Made by a program: the position numbers and the translations under genes. Positions 34,532 to 46,852 of a stretch of DNA of 64,000 nt are shown here, in pieces. The stretch spans positions 36,728,438-36,792,437 of the forward strand of contig NC_087071.1 of NCBI RefSeq assembly GCF_963678635.1, given 5' to 3'. The stretch comes from Symsagittifera roscoffensis (taxonomy: Eukaryota; Xenacoelomorpha; Acoela; Convolutidae). Numbering within the stretch: the first letter of the stretch is position 1; every line of letters begins with the position of its first letter. The notes below the pieces were generated by a model. The model saw only the letters and a program-made list of their open reading frames with translations. It searched no databases and was not told where the DNA came from.

Positions 34532-36886
34532 CAATAAGATCAAGGAACGAAAAGAAAAGTATCAGAGTAAAACAGCTACAAAACTATCAAAACTTCAAAA
34601 CTTTTGGTTCAATTTCCATTTTCTTCTGTTAACATTTTTGACTAATTGCACTTTGAGTTCATGTCATTTCAAAAATAACCAGAGCTCTAAAAGGCCTGTT
34701 AACCTAAAAGAGACTGGAACTAGGTTGTTTTGCCACGAACTTTCACCTCAATTTCCCTTTTCAATTTTTCCATTAAAAAAAACTTTTTCAGCCTTTTTGA
34801 GGCAAAATGTCGACTTAAAAAGTTTTCAGCCGTTTTACGGCAAACTTTTCTGCATGGAAAAACCGAACTCATTTAAATCACAAGAAAAATACTGATTTGG
34901 AAAGTTGATCTTCGCAGCACTTGCACAGCAGAAAGTAAGTATAGGCACATTCTAAAAACAAAAACATTTGAAATTTAAGAGCAAAGTTTTATCACTGATT
35001 TTCGAATGAATCCATCATACAAAAACACTGGGGTTTTATGGCTTTAGCGTTGCAAGTTTCCGAGAACTATACCTAATAAATGGAAAATTCATATCAGCAG
35101 AATCCTAAAGAATTATCAGGGGTTAACTGCGGTAAGTCATACCAGATCCGCCAAACTTGATGGCTGAAAGTAGATACAAGCAAGATTCATTTAGGTAAAA
35201 TTTGAAAAAAAAACCAAATAAAACGCAAGACAATGGGAAACATTAGGGAAAAAATTATTCTAAGAAAGAAGAAGAAGAGTTTCTTTCTCCAGTATACATA
35301 ATATGATACATCAAAATAATTTACACAAAATTAAATCGACATTTTTCAAGTTTCATTATCATCAACCAAAAACAACAGAAAAACATAGATAGGAAAAGCT
35401 TAAGGCACACTGTGCCCACTTAATGCCTACCCTTAAATTTTATTTATTCCCACAGAACAAAAAAACCAAAAAAAAATTTTAAATTGAATTTAATTTTTCT
35501 ATTTTCTTCTCTTCCTATATTTTTCCAAGTATTAGACGCCCAATGCAGCTATATGACAAACTACAAACATAATTAATCAAATGTAAGCTTCCTAGGATAA
35601 AAAGAAAAGTAATTTAAAGAAAAGTTTTCAGCAAAATCGGAAAAATCATAAAAACATTGATATTCCGAAAACTATAAAATTTAGAAGAACTTTTCTAATG
35701 ATAGATTTTCAACCCTACGTACTATAGCCGACAGCATCCAAATATGGGTTGAAAATCTTTAAAAACAATTTTAATTATTAAATATAAAGAGGGTAAGTTC
35801 TGAATTTCCTAGAAGGGAATTATTTTTAAATTAATTTGTGCAGAAAAACAAAAATTTACTGGCTGTTTAATTGTCAAAAACTATCTGGCGTTGAACGATT
35901 TTTGTATAGAACGTTGAAAAGCTTTGCTTCACAGTTCAGCAGCGATGCAGATTTGATTTTCATGAAGCAGGATGGTTTTTTGAAAGCTTGAAATTTTTAT
36001 CTAACTGGCATTAGAAGCAAAACCAAAAATCACTCTCTGCAAATAAATGATTCAGAAAATGATTTAAATGCAGTTTGTTCAGTGATCGACGGCAAAACTT
36101 TAGAAGATCTTATACATATAATTCCTGCACTGACAAAATGTTATTTTTTTGAAAACCATCTGATAAACTGTCAAACTTACGCTTGAAACAAATCATTTTG
36201 AACACTTTTTACTGCATTAGAAAAATTGCATTCAAACTCGAAAAAGACGAATAGCCGTAGGCACGTAAACCGTATTGTATAATTGGTTTAACATAAGCAT
36301 TATAATTTTAAATCATAATTGCCCTGGGTACAAAATATCCCATTTCAGAAATAACACCGCAATAACTACGTCGTTTCGATTTGATTTTTGCAATATGACT
36401 TGTGAAATTAAACTGTTTTCTGCAATGACGTATACGACTCTTTAGAATAGAGAACGATATTACTTAGAGCAATATGCAGATTTGAATCTTCAGTATTTTG
36501 AAAATTTTGTTACAATTGATTAGCAGAGAAATCGGACTGTAATTATTTACATCCAGCCTATGAAGTTTACATCCAGCCTTGTCAGCTTTATGAAGTGTTA
36601 TTACTTTGGCGTTTTTGTGTTGAGAGGGAATAGTCCCAGATTCAAATGAGAGATTGATCGTATTTGTTATTTAAGGAGTTATAGCATAGGAAGCCTCACT
36701 TAAGAAATGATTGCTGATTTTGTCAACACCAGCTGATTTTTTAGCTTAAGACTGTTTATTGCCTTAATCACCTCATGACACGTGCAAAAAAATAGATACA
36801 TTGGTTGCGAAGCTCTCGCAATTTTAAGTATTGGTTCAGATATTGGTGTTTGATCAACCAGAATTGATCCTAATGAAAAAAATATT

Positions 36887-37225
36887 TCACATGTTTGAAA
36901 TGTTGGATGATAGTTGATTAAAATTTAAACCTTTAATACAAAAGTTTCTAACGCTGCCGATTTTATACTTTATATTTAATATCTCCTTTAAAAACTTAAA
37001 CGCCCGCCTCGAGTCTCCGATGCATTTATAAAACTTCTTGCAGTAATAAGTCGTCTTTGCAGATCCAATAAACGTATTCAACTTCTTCTCCTCTAAATAC
37101 ACTAATAAGTTGTTTTTCGTAAGCCAATCTGCATGCCGTTTACGTAAACATTTCAGATGTTGTAGAGGCGCAAATTCAAAAGCAAATATTAAACAATTTT
37201 CAAATTGCCAATATGCAAAAATCAT
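36887..37225 (-). pseudogene. LINE ORF2 connector between endonuclease and RT
   Basis: Reads CLRKRHADWLTKNNLLVYLE then KTTYYCKKFYKCIGDSRRAF and KFLKEILNIK. This hydrophilic segment, with a YY..KF and a K/W..I.E..N.. ending, precedes the RT domain of L1/CR1/Jockey-like LINEs. It has matching sequence in block B near 47900-48240, where it is interrupted. Confidence 0.65.
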
Positions 37226-37459
37226 TGTCTTTTATACTTCTTTTCCTCTAACTTTTTCTTTTAAATAGGAAGAAAAAGAGCCACATTGCTTTGTTATCTA
37301 AGAAACTTAGATTTCTAAACACATGTACCCCTCGGCTAATGATTTGAATTTTAGATTTTACAGAAGGGGTAATGATCAGAAAAGCGTGCATTCCTCGTTC
37401 AGATTAGATATATCAGCATCGGGTAATTCATCAACTCTAGGTTGATCATTCACACCTAT

Positions 37460-38060
37460 TTATAAAGAGAATGCCATTAAACTCAACCAGTAGTGGTCAG
37501 GACTTGTCATCATTACTAGCTCATTTAAACTTACCTTTTCTCTTAGCTGAAATATAGTTCCAACTCCCCTCGTATCTCTACTGCTAGCTAGAACTGAATA
37601 AAACTTTTCTGTAGTGTGCATTTTTGAGTTGTCATTATTATTTAAACAGGTTTCAGTTGTAGATAAGATATTTGCTAAAGACTCGAGGCATTTTACTAGA
37701 GCTCTCAAATCTTCATGGTGTTTCGCCATGGTTGTCTCGGCCATTTCGATTGTTTTATCTCCTTCCAGAATTTTAGGTACTCCATGAACTCTAAGATTGT
37801 CCCGGCGATTATAAATTTTCACCTGTTCTGCTTCAGAGAGCGTTTTCAGCTCACTTAAACTGGAGTGGATGGTTATCTCTTCATTTGTAGTTGCAAAACT
37901 TTCAACTTTTATTTTCATCATCGAAGTTTTGATAGCTTCATCGGGTAGATTTTGAAGTTCTTTTTTGCATGGGCTCAGAGACTTAGTTTTTGTAGAAGAC
38001 TTAGTTATTTGTAGAAGACTTAGTTATTTGTAGAAGACTTAGTTATTTGTAGAAGACTTA
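37460..38060 (-). pseudogene. LINE ORF1 protein fragment, block A
   Basis: Contains EEITIHSSLSELKTLSEAEQ (coiled-coil-like), then VKIYNRRDNLRVHGVPKILE followed by MAETTMAKHHEDLR. The RRDNLRVHGVPE motif is typical of LINE ORF1 (transposase-22-like) proteins. The N-terminal side runs into a 19-bp tandem repeat. A homologous fragment lies at 62798-63127. Confidence 0.75.
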
Positions 38061-38068
38061 GTTATTGT
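37992..38068 (+). repeat. 19-bp tandem repeat inside LINE ORF1
   Basis: Four units of GTAGAAGACTTAGTTATTT. Block B (63180-63200) has a single unit, so the expansion occurred in block A after the duplication. Confidence 0.85.
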
Positions 38069-38232
38069 TGTTTGGTAATGGTATCGTAGTCCCGACAGGT
38101 TCCCTCCATTGGCATCATCAGTGTTGTCGGGAATACTGGTATGACTTTCTATTTGACCGTCTTCTAAACTATTTGATAAGTTTATCACAACAATCAGGCT
38201 AATTGCTAATTTCAAACGGAAGTCAATTAAAC

Positions 38233-38763
38233 AAGACTACTCGTATCAGGGCGAAACCCTGAATGTTCCGACTGCCTTTTAAGGTTTTATGGAGCAGTAA
38301 TAACATTAAAAAATTAAATGTAAGAAAAAATAAAATGAAACATTTTTTTTCTAAAATTTGAAATTTTTTATGAAAACTATCCCCCCACACGCCATACAAA
38401 ATATAAAAGGATAGATTTTGCTCCTTGTAACAAATCACTCATGGCAAATAAGCTTCTTTCAACCAATTTGGAACAATTTTAAGCCGGATTAACTTTCCGC
38501 TCACGCGTTAATAGCGCGAAATATATCGCGCGTTAATTGTCCCAAATTGGCCAAAATGGCAATCTTTAAACCCCCTTTACTTTAGAAAAAATGATCAAAG
38601 GTGAAATATCTTTTCAGATTTGAGCTCAGGACAACAATACCTTTCGAATGATATAATAAAATTCCGTCAAAAATGGCTAGGTAAAAAGTCGAAATTTGTC
38701 TGAAGAAAAAAAAACCCACCCCGAGCACAAATATTCCGTTACTTTCGTATCGAAAGTCGGAAC
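38233..38763 (+). mobile_element. Structured-repeat insertion with an empty site in block B
   Basis: Both terminal hairpins are intact. The flanks (GGAAGTCAATTAAACAAG on the left, AAAAAGCGTATTTGTTGTAT on the right) are joined without the element at 63353-63385 in block B (GTCAATTTAAACAAGCGTAT). This is direct evidence that the unit moved after the segmental duplication. The exact terminus is ambiguous by a few bases because the target is A-rich. Confidence 0.9.
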
Positions 38764-39988
38764 AAAAAGCGTATTTGTTGTATGAAAACATATATCATAT
38801 GGAAATGGTGTGGCTAGCCTTGATTTGAACATAACACACTTTTCGTTGTGACTTGGACTTGTTGCTTAACTCCAAAAAACAGCGATCAATTTTTATCACA
38901 GAAGCAAAATTTACTCAACGAGCATCTTCCAAAACAAGCAACCTTTCAGATCAAAAATGCATATGTTTAGTATGTTTAATCCAATAGCTCCAACTTTTAT
39001 GCGTTCTTTCAGCACAAACTGAAGTTTTGCCTACAGAGCATAGGATCTTTTGATCAAACGTAATTTTAAAATAAACTAATATTTGGCGAGAAAAACTACA
39101 GCTAGTTTTTTGTGCTAAATTCCAGAATGTGTTAGTTTTGACTATTCGATTTAATCTCTTAGGCTGTATTATATAAAAATCTGTATGTTGTTTTTAATAA
39201 AAAGTTCAACCTATCTGTAATTTTTAGCAAAAGTTTTTGTAATTGAATTTTTACACAAAAAAATTGAATCCTAAACTCCTAAAAATTCACGATAAAGGAG
39301 CTTGTTTTAAAATGCAAGTGATGCAATTCAATTTAATGAACATTTGTCATTATTACTTTAGCAAAAATTGTCACCAGGTTAAATAAATCAAGAATACTGT
39401 GTTTGAAAGCTAACACAATTAATTTTAGTCCTAAGCCTACAAAAAAAATCTGCAATTGAGTAGGTTATGAACAATAGCTAGAGAAACGCAAATCCATTCT
39501 ATTGAACATTGCTATCAATGTAATTAGAAAAAAAACGCAATTCGTGTCCTTTTTAAAGCTCCTGAGTAAAAATGCTACTCGTCACAGGAAGCTGGGAAAA
39601 GTCCAATACGCAGGTGCACAAAAATTACTGTACTTGTGATTTGAAAAATAATAGAAACTAGAAAACAGAAAACTAGATTTGACACTATAAAATAGTTTCA
39701 GAGCCACGTTTAAAAAAATAAAACGCAAAACTCTTAACTTGTTGCAGTTGCAGTCATACAAATGAGCTCAATGATTATGTTTTAGACTGTTTTCAACGCC
39801 AACGTTATGAATGTTTCAACACCAAAGTTTAATTGGAAACATCATCAACCGATTCGAGGTCTGCGACTCAAGAAAAAACTTGCAATTTGCGACGGAAAAT
39901 GGTTCTTAACTGAATTTCGTAGTCGCTTCATGGGCTGATCCCGCCATTAACCCTTTCTTATGTGGCGCCGCCAACGGCCTTATTGTTT
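38764..39988. other. Gene-free stretch of block A
   Basis: Continues to match block B beyond 63365 up to the window end; no gene or further element recognised. Confidence 0.5.
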
Positions 39989-40242
39989 TGCGCCGCCAGT
40001 CTTTTTCTTTTCTAGCTCGCGCAGCCATTCTTGAATAGCCAACTTAAAGTTGCGCCGGTCTGGAATCACCAAACTTGTGCCGCGGCAGTCTTTTCTAGCA
40101 GACTTCGACCCGCGAATTTAGAGCAACTTTTCCAACTTTTCCAACTTTTGCGCCGCCAGTCTTTTTCTTTTGTAGCTCGCGCAGCCATTCTGGAACTGCC
40201 AAATTAAGGTTGCGCCGGTCTGGAATCGCCAAACTTGTGCCG
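39989..40242 (+). repeat. GC-rich duplicated unit
   Basis: Two units of about 94 bases (39989-40082 and 40149-40242, 160 bases apart) begin TGCGCCGCCAGTC and include TAGCTCGCGCAGCCATTC, GTTGCGCCGGTCTGGAATC and AAACTTGTGCCG. They are conspicuously GC-rich against the surrounding AT-rich DNA. No coding signal is apparent. Confidence 0.8.
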
Positions 40243-40830
40243 GGAATTTCGAGCAACTTCTCCAATAAACAAAAAATAGATCATTGATCAGAAATTAATC
40301 AAACAAAGACTTTGATTAAACCTGAACCTAAAAAATACAAAATATAAATTTTCAAATTGATTAGCATAAAAACTTCGGTATTTTTTGACAAAGAGCAAGT
40401 TTAAAGACAAACACCAAGAGTCAATTTATAATGAAAAAGCGTAAAATTGACAAAAATTTATTTAAGAAAAATTGAAAACAAACCAAAAAACAATTTAACA
40501 CAGGGATTAAACTGGCGATTCCTTATAGTTGAAGGCATGTTTCCACAAGACCACGGGACCCTTGATATAAAGAATTCTCTCTACACGAATTATTATTAGA
40601 CAGCAAACATAAGCTGAAGCAAAACTCACACATCGTATATATTTCACCCCTACCACTAGACCGCTGACTCTTATGCTCAAAAAACGTATAAGCATGTTTC
40701 TTCTATTGGCCTTAGTTTAATTTGATAAGTGAAAAGTTTCACCCATTCACTTTACCGATGGTAAAAAAATCCCTTTAGTAGAGGGGAAAATAAAAAAAAT
40801 GATGCTTGCAGAACTTTAAGTGGTAAGTTT
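40243..40830. other. Spacer at the junction of blocks A and B
   Basis: AT-rich, no recognised feature; contains the presumed junction of the tandem duplication just before 40832. Confidence 0.5.
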
Positions 40831-41464
40831 AGAACTGTCCGAACTTTTTACAACTCTTTTTAGTTGAAGCGGAAATGAATACTTTCAAGTTGAACTAAGG
40901 ACAGCTAATTATTACAAATAACGCCCTAGTTTAGCTGAAATAAAAACATATCACAGTGTATTTGACATTGCAGTAGAGGCACTAATTGGAATTTAAAAAT
41001 ATTTCATCAACACCTTTGTTTTTCACTTTTTTTTTAAATTATCGTTTTTTTTCTGAGATTTCGCAGGTCGAAAGCTATCCAGTGTTGTCTGAGGATATTC
41101 CCTTTTTTAATTCCAGTCAGTCCAGAATAAGATATTTCGAAGCTCTTTTTTGCTCCTCAAGGCCACCTAAACAAAACCAAACATGAAGAATACCTCAGAT
41201 AAACTCAAGCTATCGAACAATAAGATATCAAGGGCTTTTCGCTTCTTGGCCTGATTTTTTGGCCAATTTGAAAAATTTACCGAATCTGATTGTTTGAAAC
41301 TAACATCAGCCAAATTAAATCTTAGTTTCTAATGAAAACAGAAGCTGATTTAATAGTTTGATAATTTTGGGTTGTATAACAGGAAAAAAAGTTCAGCTCT
41401 GTCTTGACAGGAGATGACTTTTTCTTGTATAATTTTTGAATAATTTATCAAACTCTTGATTTAG

Positions 41465-41850
41465 GAAAAGGTTCAGTTTACGTTTATGTTGGAGACTTCA
41501 CGAAGTCCAAAAAGTCGGGACGGAATGAACAGAAGATCAAAGTAAAGTATAGAAAACATTCAGGATACAAATCTGGCGGCCACAAAAATGACCTTGCTTT
41601 GCTTTATCTGAAGAAAAAAGTGTCAAAGGAAAGAGTCATTCCTCTCTGCAAGAAAAGCTACAAAAAGTCAAAAATCGCAGTTTGTGGGATGGGTCTAACG
41701 AAATTTAAAGGGAGTTTCTCAAAGGTGCTTCAAGAAGTCACTATGAAAGAGACTAGCTTCTGTCCACTCACAAAGACTAGCAAAGATATTTGTCTGCAAG
41801 GAAAAAGGGACACTTTTTCATTTTTTGCTGACCCGATGCGCGAAATTTAA
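41465..41850 (+). CDS. Chymotrypsin-like serine protease, exon 2 (catalytic Asp)
   Basis: The acceptor TTGATTTAG|GAAAAGG restores the codon split at 25945. The exon encodes GSVYVYVGDF, then KSGGHKNDLALLYLKKKV with the catalytic Asp (NDLALL), followed by VIPLCKK, AVCGMGL and DICLQGK, all in the trypsin-fold order. The frame ends at TAA 41848-41850, and I cannot find a good GT donor between ICLQG and that stop. The exact exon end is therefore unresolved: either a non-canonical donor, a lost splice site, or a gene already broken here. Block A lacks this exon completely. Confidence 0.75.
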
Positions 41851-42570
41851 GAAGCCGCGGATTAAACCACCAGTGAAAATCAGTACTACTGTCGTAGCAA
41901 GGCAACCCAGCCCATTTGATAAACAAATTCGATTAAAGGGGAAAAGGCAATTTTATGCGCCAGAGGTTTTGTCAACCTTTTTTTGTGAACTGACCAAATT
42001 TACTTTCCGAGCGCTCCCAGAACAAGGCCCTTAATTGAATGTGTAAGACTTCTAATTGAAAAAAAAATGTGTCGCCACAGTTAATGTTTTGAAAAAAAAA
42101 CAGGTCAAAAATGCCGTTTTGGGCGCTTTTTTGGAAAAATTTGACCAAAAAATTGCGTTTTTTGGCTTTCGCTCCCCCGTCAAAACTAGTAGATATTGAC
42201 GACAAGGTGCCTTAAGAACACTTTTAGGGTTGAGCGATCGAAAAGGGTTATAATGAAATAGTGCCAAAGAGGGAATCTTTTGGTTGGTGAAGGGGTCGAA
42301 TCCCTGAGGGATTTGGTGAGGGGGTCGAATCCCCCCTCCCTCTAAATCTGCCCCTGTATTCAGGAAAAAATCATCGGTGCGATTCGTAACACGCGGTGAT
42401 CAAGGCATTAAAATTTAGCCAGTTTTGTACTCGATTGAGTCGAAACTTTAAGCAAAATTTGAGTAGCTATAGCGATTTTCTTTTTTTCTTTTCGACCCAA
42501 TTTTGAGCGGTTAGACCTCTTACCCACTAAAGCCTATCAGTAAGTAATCGAAAAAAATAAGTATCGAAAA

Positions 42571-42839
42571 GAAAATTGGTGGGCATGAAAGCGTTTAATG
42601 GAAAAGTGTCGCTATTCAGATCTTCGAGCAATAAACTCGTCAAGTCAAGTTGCAAGGGGGATTCGGGAGGTCCTATTTACCCTTTGACGTCGAGAAAAAA
42701 TGTTCAATGTCTGTACGCAGTTGTTCACGGAGGCAACAAATGTAGTGGCGTTACAATTGGACCACGTGTTTCCTCATATCGAAAATGGATCAAAAACAAC
42801 TGGTCACGTCATGGACCTTGTTATGACGTGGTAACTTAA
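42571..42839 (+). CDS. Chymotrypsin-like serine protease, terminal exon (catalytic Ser)
   Basis: Encodes SSCKGDSGGPIYPLT, CLYAVVHGGNKCSGV, GPRVSSYRKWIKNNW and an 11-residue tail to TAA. Six residues before the catalytic Ser lies Ser (position 189 in chymotrypsin numbering), predicting a chymotrypsin-like pocket rather than trypsin-like specificity. A possible acceptor is CGCTATTCAG|ATC at about 42620, leaving the exon start uncertain; the upstream VGMKAFNGK may also be coding. The near-identical block A copy ends earlier. Confidence 0.75.
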
Positions 42840-43228
42840 TGACGTAACGTCAGAGCAATTAGCGTGATCAATTGCAGTTTCTTTTTATATACATAATAAT
42901 TCTAGAGGGCTGTGAAAAACTTCGACAGACAAAATCAACTAACAAGAGCAAATGTGACCAATTTCAGGTTTTTTTCTAAGCACACTTTGGTTTTTCAGAG
43001 AAAATTATGTCTCAAGGTTGGTTAAAAACTCAATTTGCATCCAAAAAGTGTTCAGATTTAGCATTTTGCTTTTTTGATTAATTTTGTCTGTTCCAATTTT
43101 TGCAGTTCTATTTAATGTAGTATGTCTGCTAGTTAACTAATAATATTTTTGCCAATAAGTATTTAAAACTCGTTCCAAAAAAATTCAAATAACATTTTAT
43201 ACAGCCATCTTTCAATCATATATCAAAC

Positions 43229-43718
43229 AAGAATGCTCGTAACAGGGCGAAGCCCTGAACTTTCCGACTGCCTTTTAAGGTTTATAGAGCAGTAATAACA
43301 TTAAAAAATCAATTGTAATAAAGAAAAAGATTTTTTTTTTAAATTTGAATTTTTTAAATGAAAATCATCCCCCCACACGCCAGATTGAGTACAAAAGGAT
43401 AGATTTCGCTCTTGGTAACAAATTGATTTTGGCAAATGAACTTCTTTCAACGAATAAGAGGGATTAACTCTCTGCTTACGCGTTAATAGAGCGAAACATA
43501 TCGCACGTTAATCGACTCAAGTTTGGCAAAATGGCAATCTTTAAACCCCCATAACTTTACCAAAAATGATCACAGGTAAAATATCTTTTCAAATTTGAGC
43601 TCAGGACAACAATACCTTTTGAATGATATAAAAAATTCCGTCCAAAATGGCTAGTTAAAAAGTCGAAGTTTGTCTGAAGAAAAATAAAACCCACCCCGAG
43701 CACAAATATTCCGTTACT
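43229..43718 (+). repeat. Structured-repeat copy shared by both blocks (B)
   Basis: Orthologous to 34004-34531. The 3' hairpin has been deleted (ends CCGTTACTAAGG). Flanking sequence on both sides matches block A. Confidence 0.8.
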
Positions 43719-44146
43719 AAGGTCAAGGAACAAAAGAAAAGTATCAGAGTAAAACAGCTACAAAACTATTAGAACTTCAAAACTGTTGGTTCAATTTCCG
43801 TTTTTCTCTGGTAACATTTTTGACTAAGTGCAATTTGAGTTCATGATATTTCAAGAATAATCGAAGCTTATAAAGGCCTGTTAACTTAAAAGACACTGGA
43901 ACTAGGTTGTTTTGCACGAAATTTCACGTCAATTTCCCTTTTTAATTTTTCCATTTAAAAAAACGTTTTCAACTTTTTTGAGGCAGAATGTCGATTTAAA
44001 AAGTTTTCAGCCGTTTTAAGGCAAAATCTTCTGCATAGAAAAAACCGAAACCATTTAAATCACAAGAAAAACATTGATTTGGAAAGTTGATCTTCGCAGC
44101 ACTTGCACAGCAGAAAGTAAGTATAGGCGCATTCTAAAAACATAAC

Positions 44147-44865
44147 AAGACTGTTCGTATCAGGGCGAAGCACTGAATGTTCCGACTGCCTTTTAATGTT
44201 TATGGAGCAGTAATAACTTATAAAAAAAATTAATTGTGATAAAATTAATTGACATTTTTTTCTCTAAAATTTGAATTTTTTTTTAATGAAATTCATTCCG
44301 TTACACGCCATATAAAGTAGAAAAGTATTGATTTTGTTTCTTGTTACAAATTAATTATGGCAAATAAGCTTCTTTCAACCAATTTGGAACAATTTCTAAG
44401 ACGGATAAAAAAAATTAATTGTGATAAAATTAATTGACATTTTTTTTCTCTAAAATTTGAATTTTTTTTTAATGAAATTCATTCCGTTACACGCCATATA
44501 AAGTAGAAAAGTATTGATTTTGTTTCTTGTTACAAATTAATTATGGCAAATAAGCTTCTTTCAACCAATTTGGAACGATTTCTAAGACGGATTATATCTC
44601 CGCCTACGCGTTAATAGCGCGAAATATATCGCGCGTTAATTGTCCCAAATTGACCAATATCGTAATCTTTAAACCCCCATAACTTTACAAAAAACGATTA
44701 CAGATGAAATATCTTTTCAAATTTGAGCTCAGGACAGCAAAACCTTTTGAATGAAATATAAAAAATTCCGTCAAAAATGGCTAGTTCAAAAGTCGAAATT
44801 TGTCTGAAGAAAAAAGACCCACCCCGAGCACAAATATTCCGTTTCTTTCGCATCGAAAGTCGGAA
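44147..44865 (+). mobile_element. Structured-repeat insertion in block B with an internal tandem duplication
   Basis: Inserted in sequence that is uninterrupted in block A near 34960 (ATTCTAAAAACA..). It is longer than the standard unit because about 186 bases (AATTAATTGTGATAAAATTA through TTTCTAAGACGG) are duplicated at 44220-44406 and 44407-44592. The 3' hairpin (CTTTCGCATCGAAAG) is present. Confidence 0.85.
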
Positions 44866-45047
44866 CAAAAAAAATTGATTTTTAAGAGCAACATTTTATC
44901 ATTGATTTTCGAATGAATCTTTCATACGAAAACACTGAGACTTCATGGCTTTGGCGTTGCAAGTTTCCGAGAAATAAACCTAAAAAATGTATAAATATCA
45001 CCAGAATCCTAAAGAGTTATCAGGGGTTAACTGCGGTAAGTCATACC

Positions 45048-46052
45048 AGATCCGCCAACTTGATGGCTGAAAGTAGGTACAAACAAGTTTCAATTAAGTG
45101 AAATTTGAAAAAAAACTAATTAAAACGCAAGACAATGGAAAATTTAAGGAAAAAAATTATTCAAAGAAGAAGAAGAAGAGTTTATTTCTCCAGTATACAT
45201 AATATGATACATCAAAATAATTTACACAAATTTAAGTCGACATTTTTTAAATTTCATTATCATCAATTAAAAATAACAGAATAAGTTGGAGAGGAAAAGC
45301 AAAAGGCACACTGTGCCCACTTAGTGCCTACCCTTAAATTTTATTTATTCCCACAAAACAAACAAACAAAAAAACTATTTTTTAAATTAAATTTAATTTT
45401 TCTATTTTCTTTTCTTCCTAAATTTTTCCAAGTATTAGACACCCAACGCAGCTATATGACAAACTACAAACGTACTTAGTCAAACCTACTTAGTCAAACC
45501 TATTTTTTAAATTAAATTTAATTTTTCTATTTTCTTTCCTTCCTAAATTTTTCCAAGTATTAGACACCCAACGCAGCTATATGACAAACTACAAACATAC
45601 TTAGTCAAACCAGATCCGCCAACTTGATGGCTGAAAGTAGGTACAAACAAGATTCAATTAAGTGAAATTTGAAAAAAAACTAATTAAAACGCAAGACAAT
45701 GGAAAATTTAAGGAAAAAAATTATTCAAAGAAGAAGAAGAAGAGTTTATTTCTCCAGTATACATAATATGATACATCAAAATAATTTACACAAAATTAAG
45801 TCGACATTTTTTAAATTTCATTATCATCAATTAAAAATAACAGAATAAGTTGGAGAGGAAAAGCAAAAGGCACACTGTGCCCACTTAGTGCCTACCCTTA
45901 AATTTTATTTATTCCCACAAAACAAACAAACAAAAAAACTATTTTTTAAATTAAATTTAATTTTTTCATTTTCTTTTCTTCCTAAATTTTTCCAAGTATT
46001 AGACACCCAACGCAGCTATATGACAAACTACAAACATACTTAGTCAAACCTA
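45048..46052 (+). repeat. Internal 0.56-kb tandem duplication in block B
   Basis: AGATCCGCCAACTTGATGGC with the following ~430 bases occurs at about 45048 and again at about 45609. A shorter part (ATTAAATTTAATTTTTCTAT to ACTTAGTCAAACC) appears three times (ending near 45487, 45607 and 46050). Block A has only one copy (about 35146-35580). Confidence 0.85.
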
Positions 46053-46852
46053 AGCTTCCTAGGATAAAAAGTAAATTATTTTTCTTTTTTCTAATTTTTC
46101 TTTTTGCGTCAGAAAAATCGGAAAAATCATAAAAACATTGATATTCCGAAAACTAAAAAGGTTAGAAGAACTTTTCTTATGATCGATTTTCAACCCTTTG
46201 TATAATACAAGCATGGCTTGAAAATCATCTAAAACAATTTTAATTAATAAATATAAAGCGGGTTAGTTCTGAACTTCCTAGAAAGGAATTGTTTTTTTTT
46301 AATTTGTGCGCAAAAACAATTATCGTATAGAAAGTTGAAAAGCTTTGCTCCACAGTTCAGCAGCGATGCAGATTTGATTTTCTTGAAGCACGATGCTTTT
46401 TGAAAGCTTGAAGTGATTATTTAACTGGCATTATAAGCAAAACCAAAAACCACTCTCTGCAAATATTTGATTCAGAAAATTATTTGAATGCAATTTGTTG
46501 AGCGATCCAAGGCAACAAGGCAAGTTTTAGAAGATCGTATACATATAGTTCATGCACTGACAAAACCTTATTACTTTGAAAACCATCTGATATACTGTCA
46601 AACTTACTCTTGAAACAAATCATATTGATCAGTTTTTGCTGCATTAGAAAAATTGCATTCAAACACGATAAAGACGAATTGCCTTAGGCACGCAAACCTT
46701 ATTTTATAATTGGTTCAACATTAGCAATATAATTTGAAATCATAATTGCTCTGGGTACAAAATATCTCATTTCAGAAATAACACCACAATGTTTACCGAG
46801 TTTCGATTTGATTTTTGCAATATGACTTGTGAAATTAATTTGTTTTCTGCAA

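Larger units (their letters stand above)
36000..38228 (-). mobile_element. LINE relic (APE-type non-LTR retrotransposon), block A
   Basis: On the minus strand: ORF1-like protein pieces (37460-38060), then, after a deletion of most of the endonuclease, the endonuclease-RT connector (36887-37225), and a remnant around 36440-36500 where the RT catalytic core is deleted. It matches the block B LINE in sequence and order. Non-functional. Confidence 0.8.
32330..40830. repeat. Segmental duplication, block A
   Basis: From CTGTCCGAACTTTTTACAAC (32330) onward the sequence matches block B starting at about 40832, including the protease 3' exon, the following structured repeat, the LINE and the sequence after it (38766 to about 39500 matches 63365 to 64000). 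Block A lacks about 720 bases present in B at 41455-42170 (protease exon 2) and about 570 bases of the LINE RT (B 46922-47487). It carries a structured repeat at 38233 that B lacks. Confidence 0.88.
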
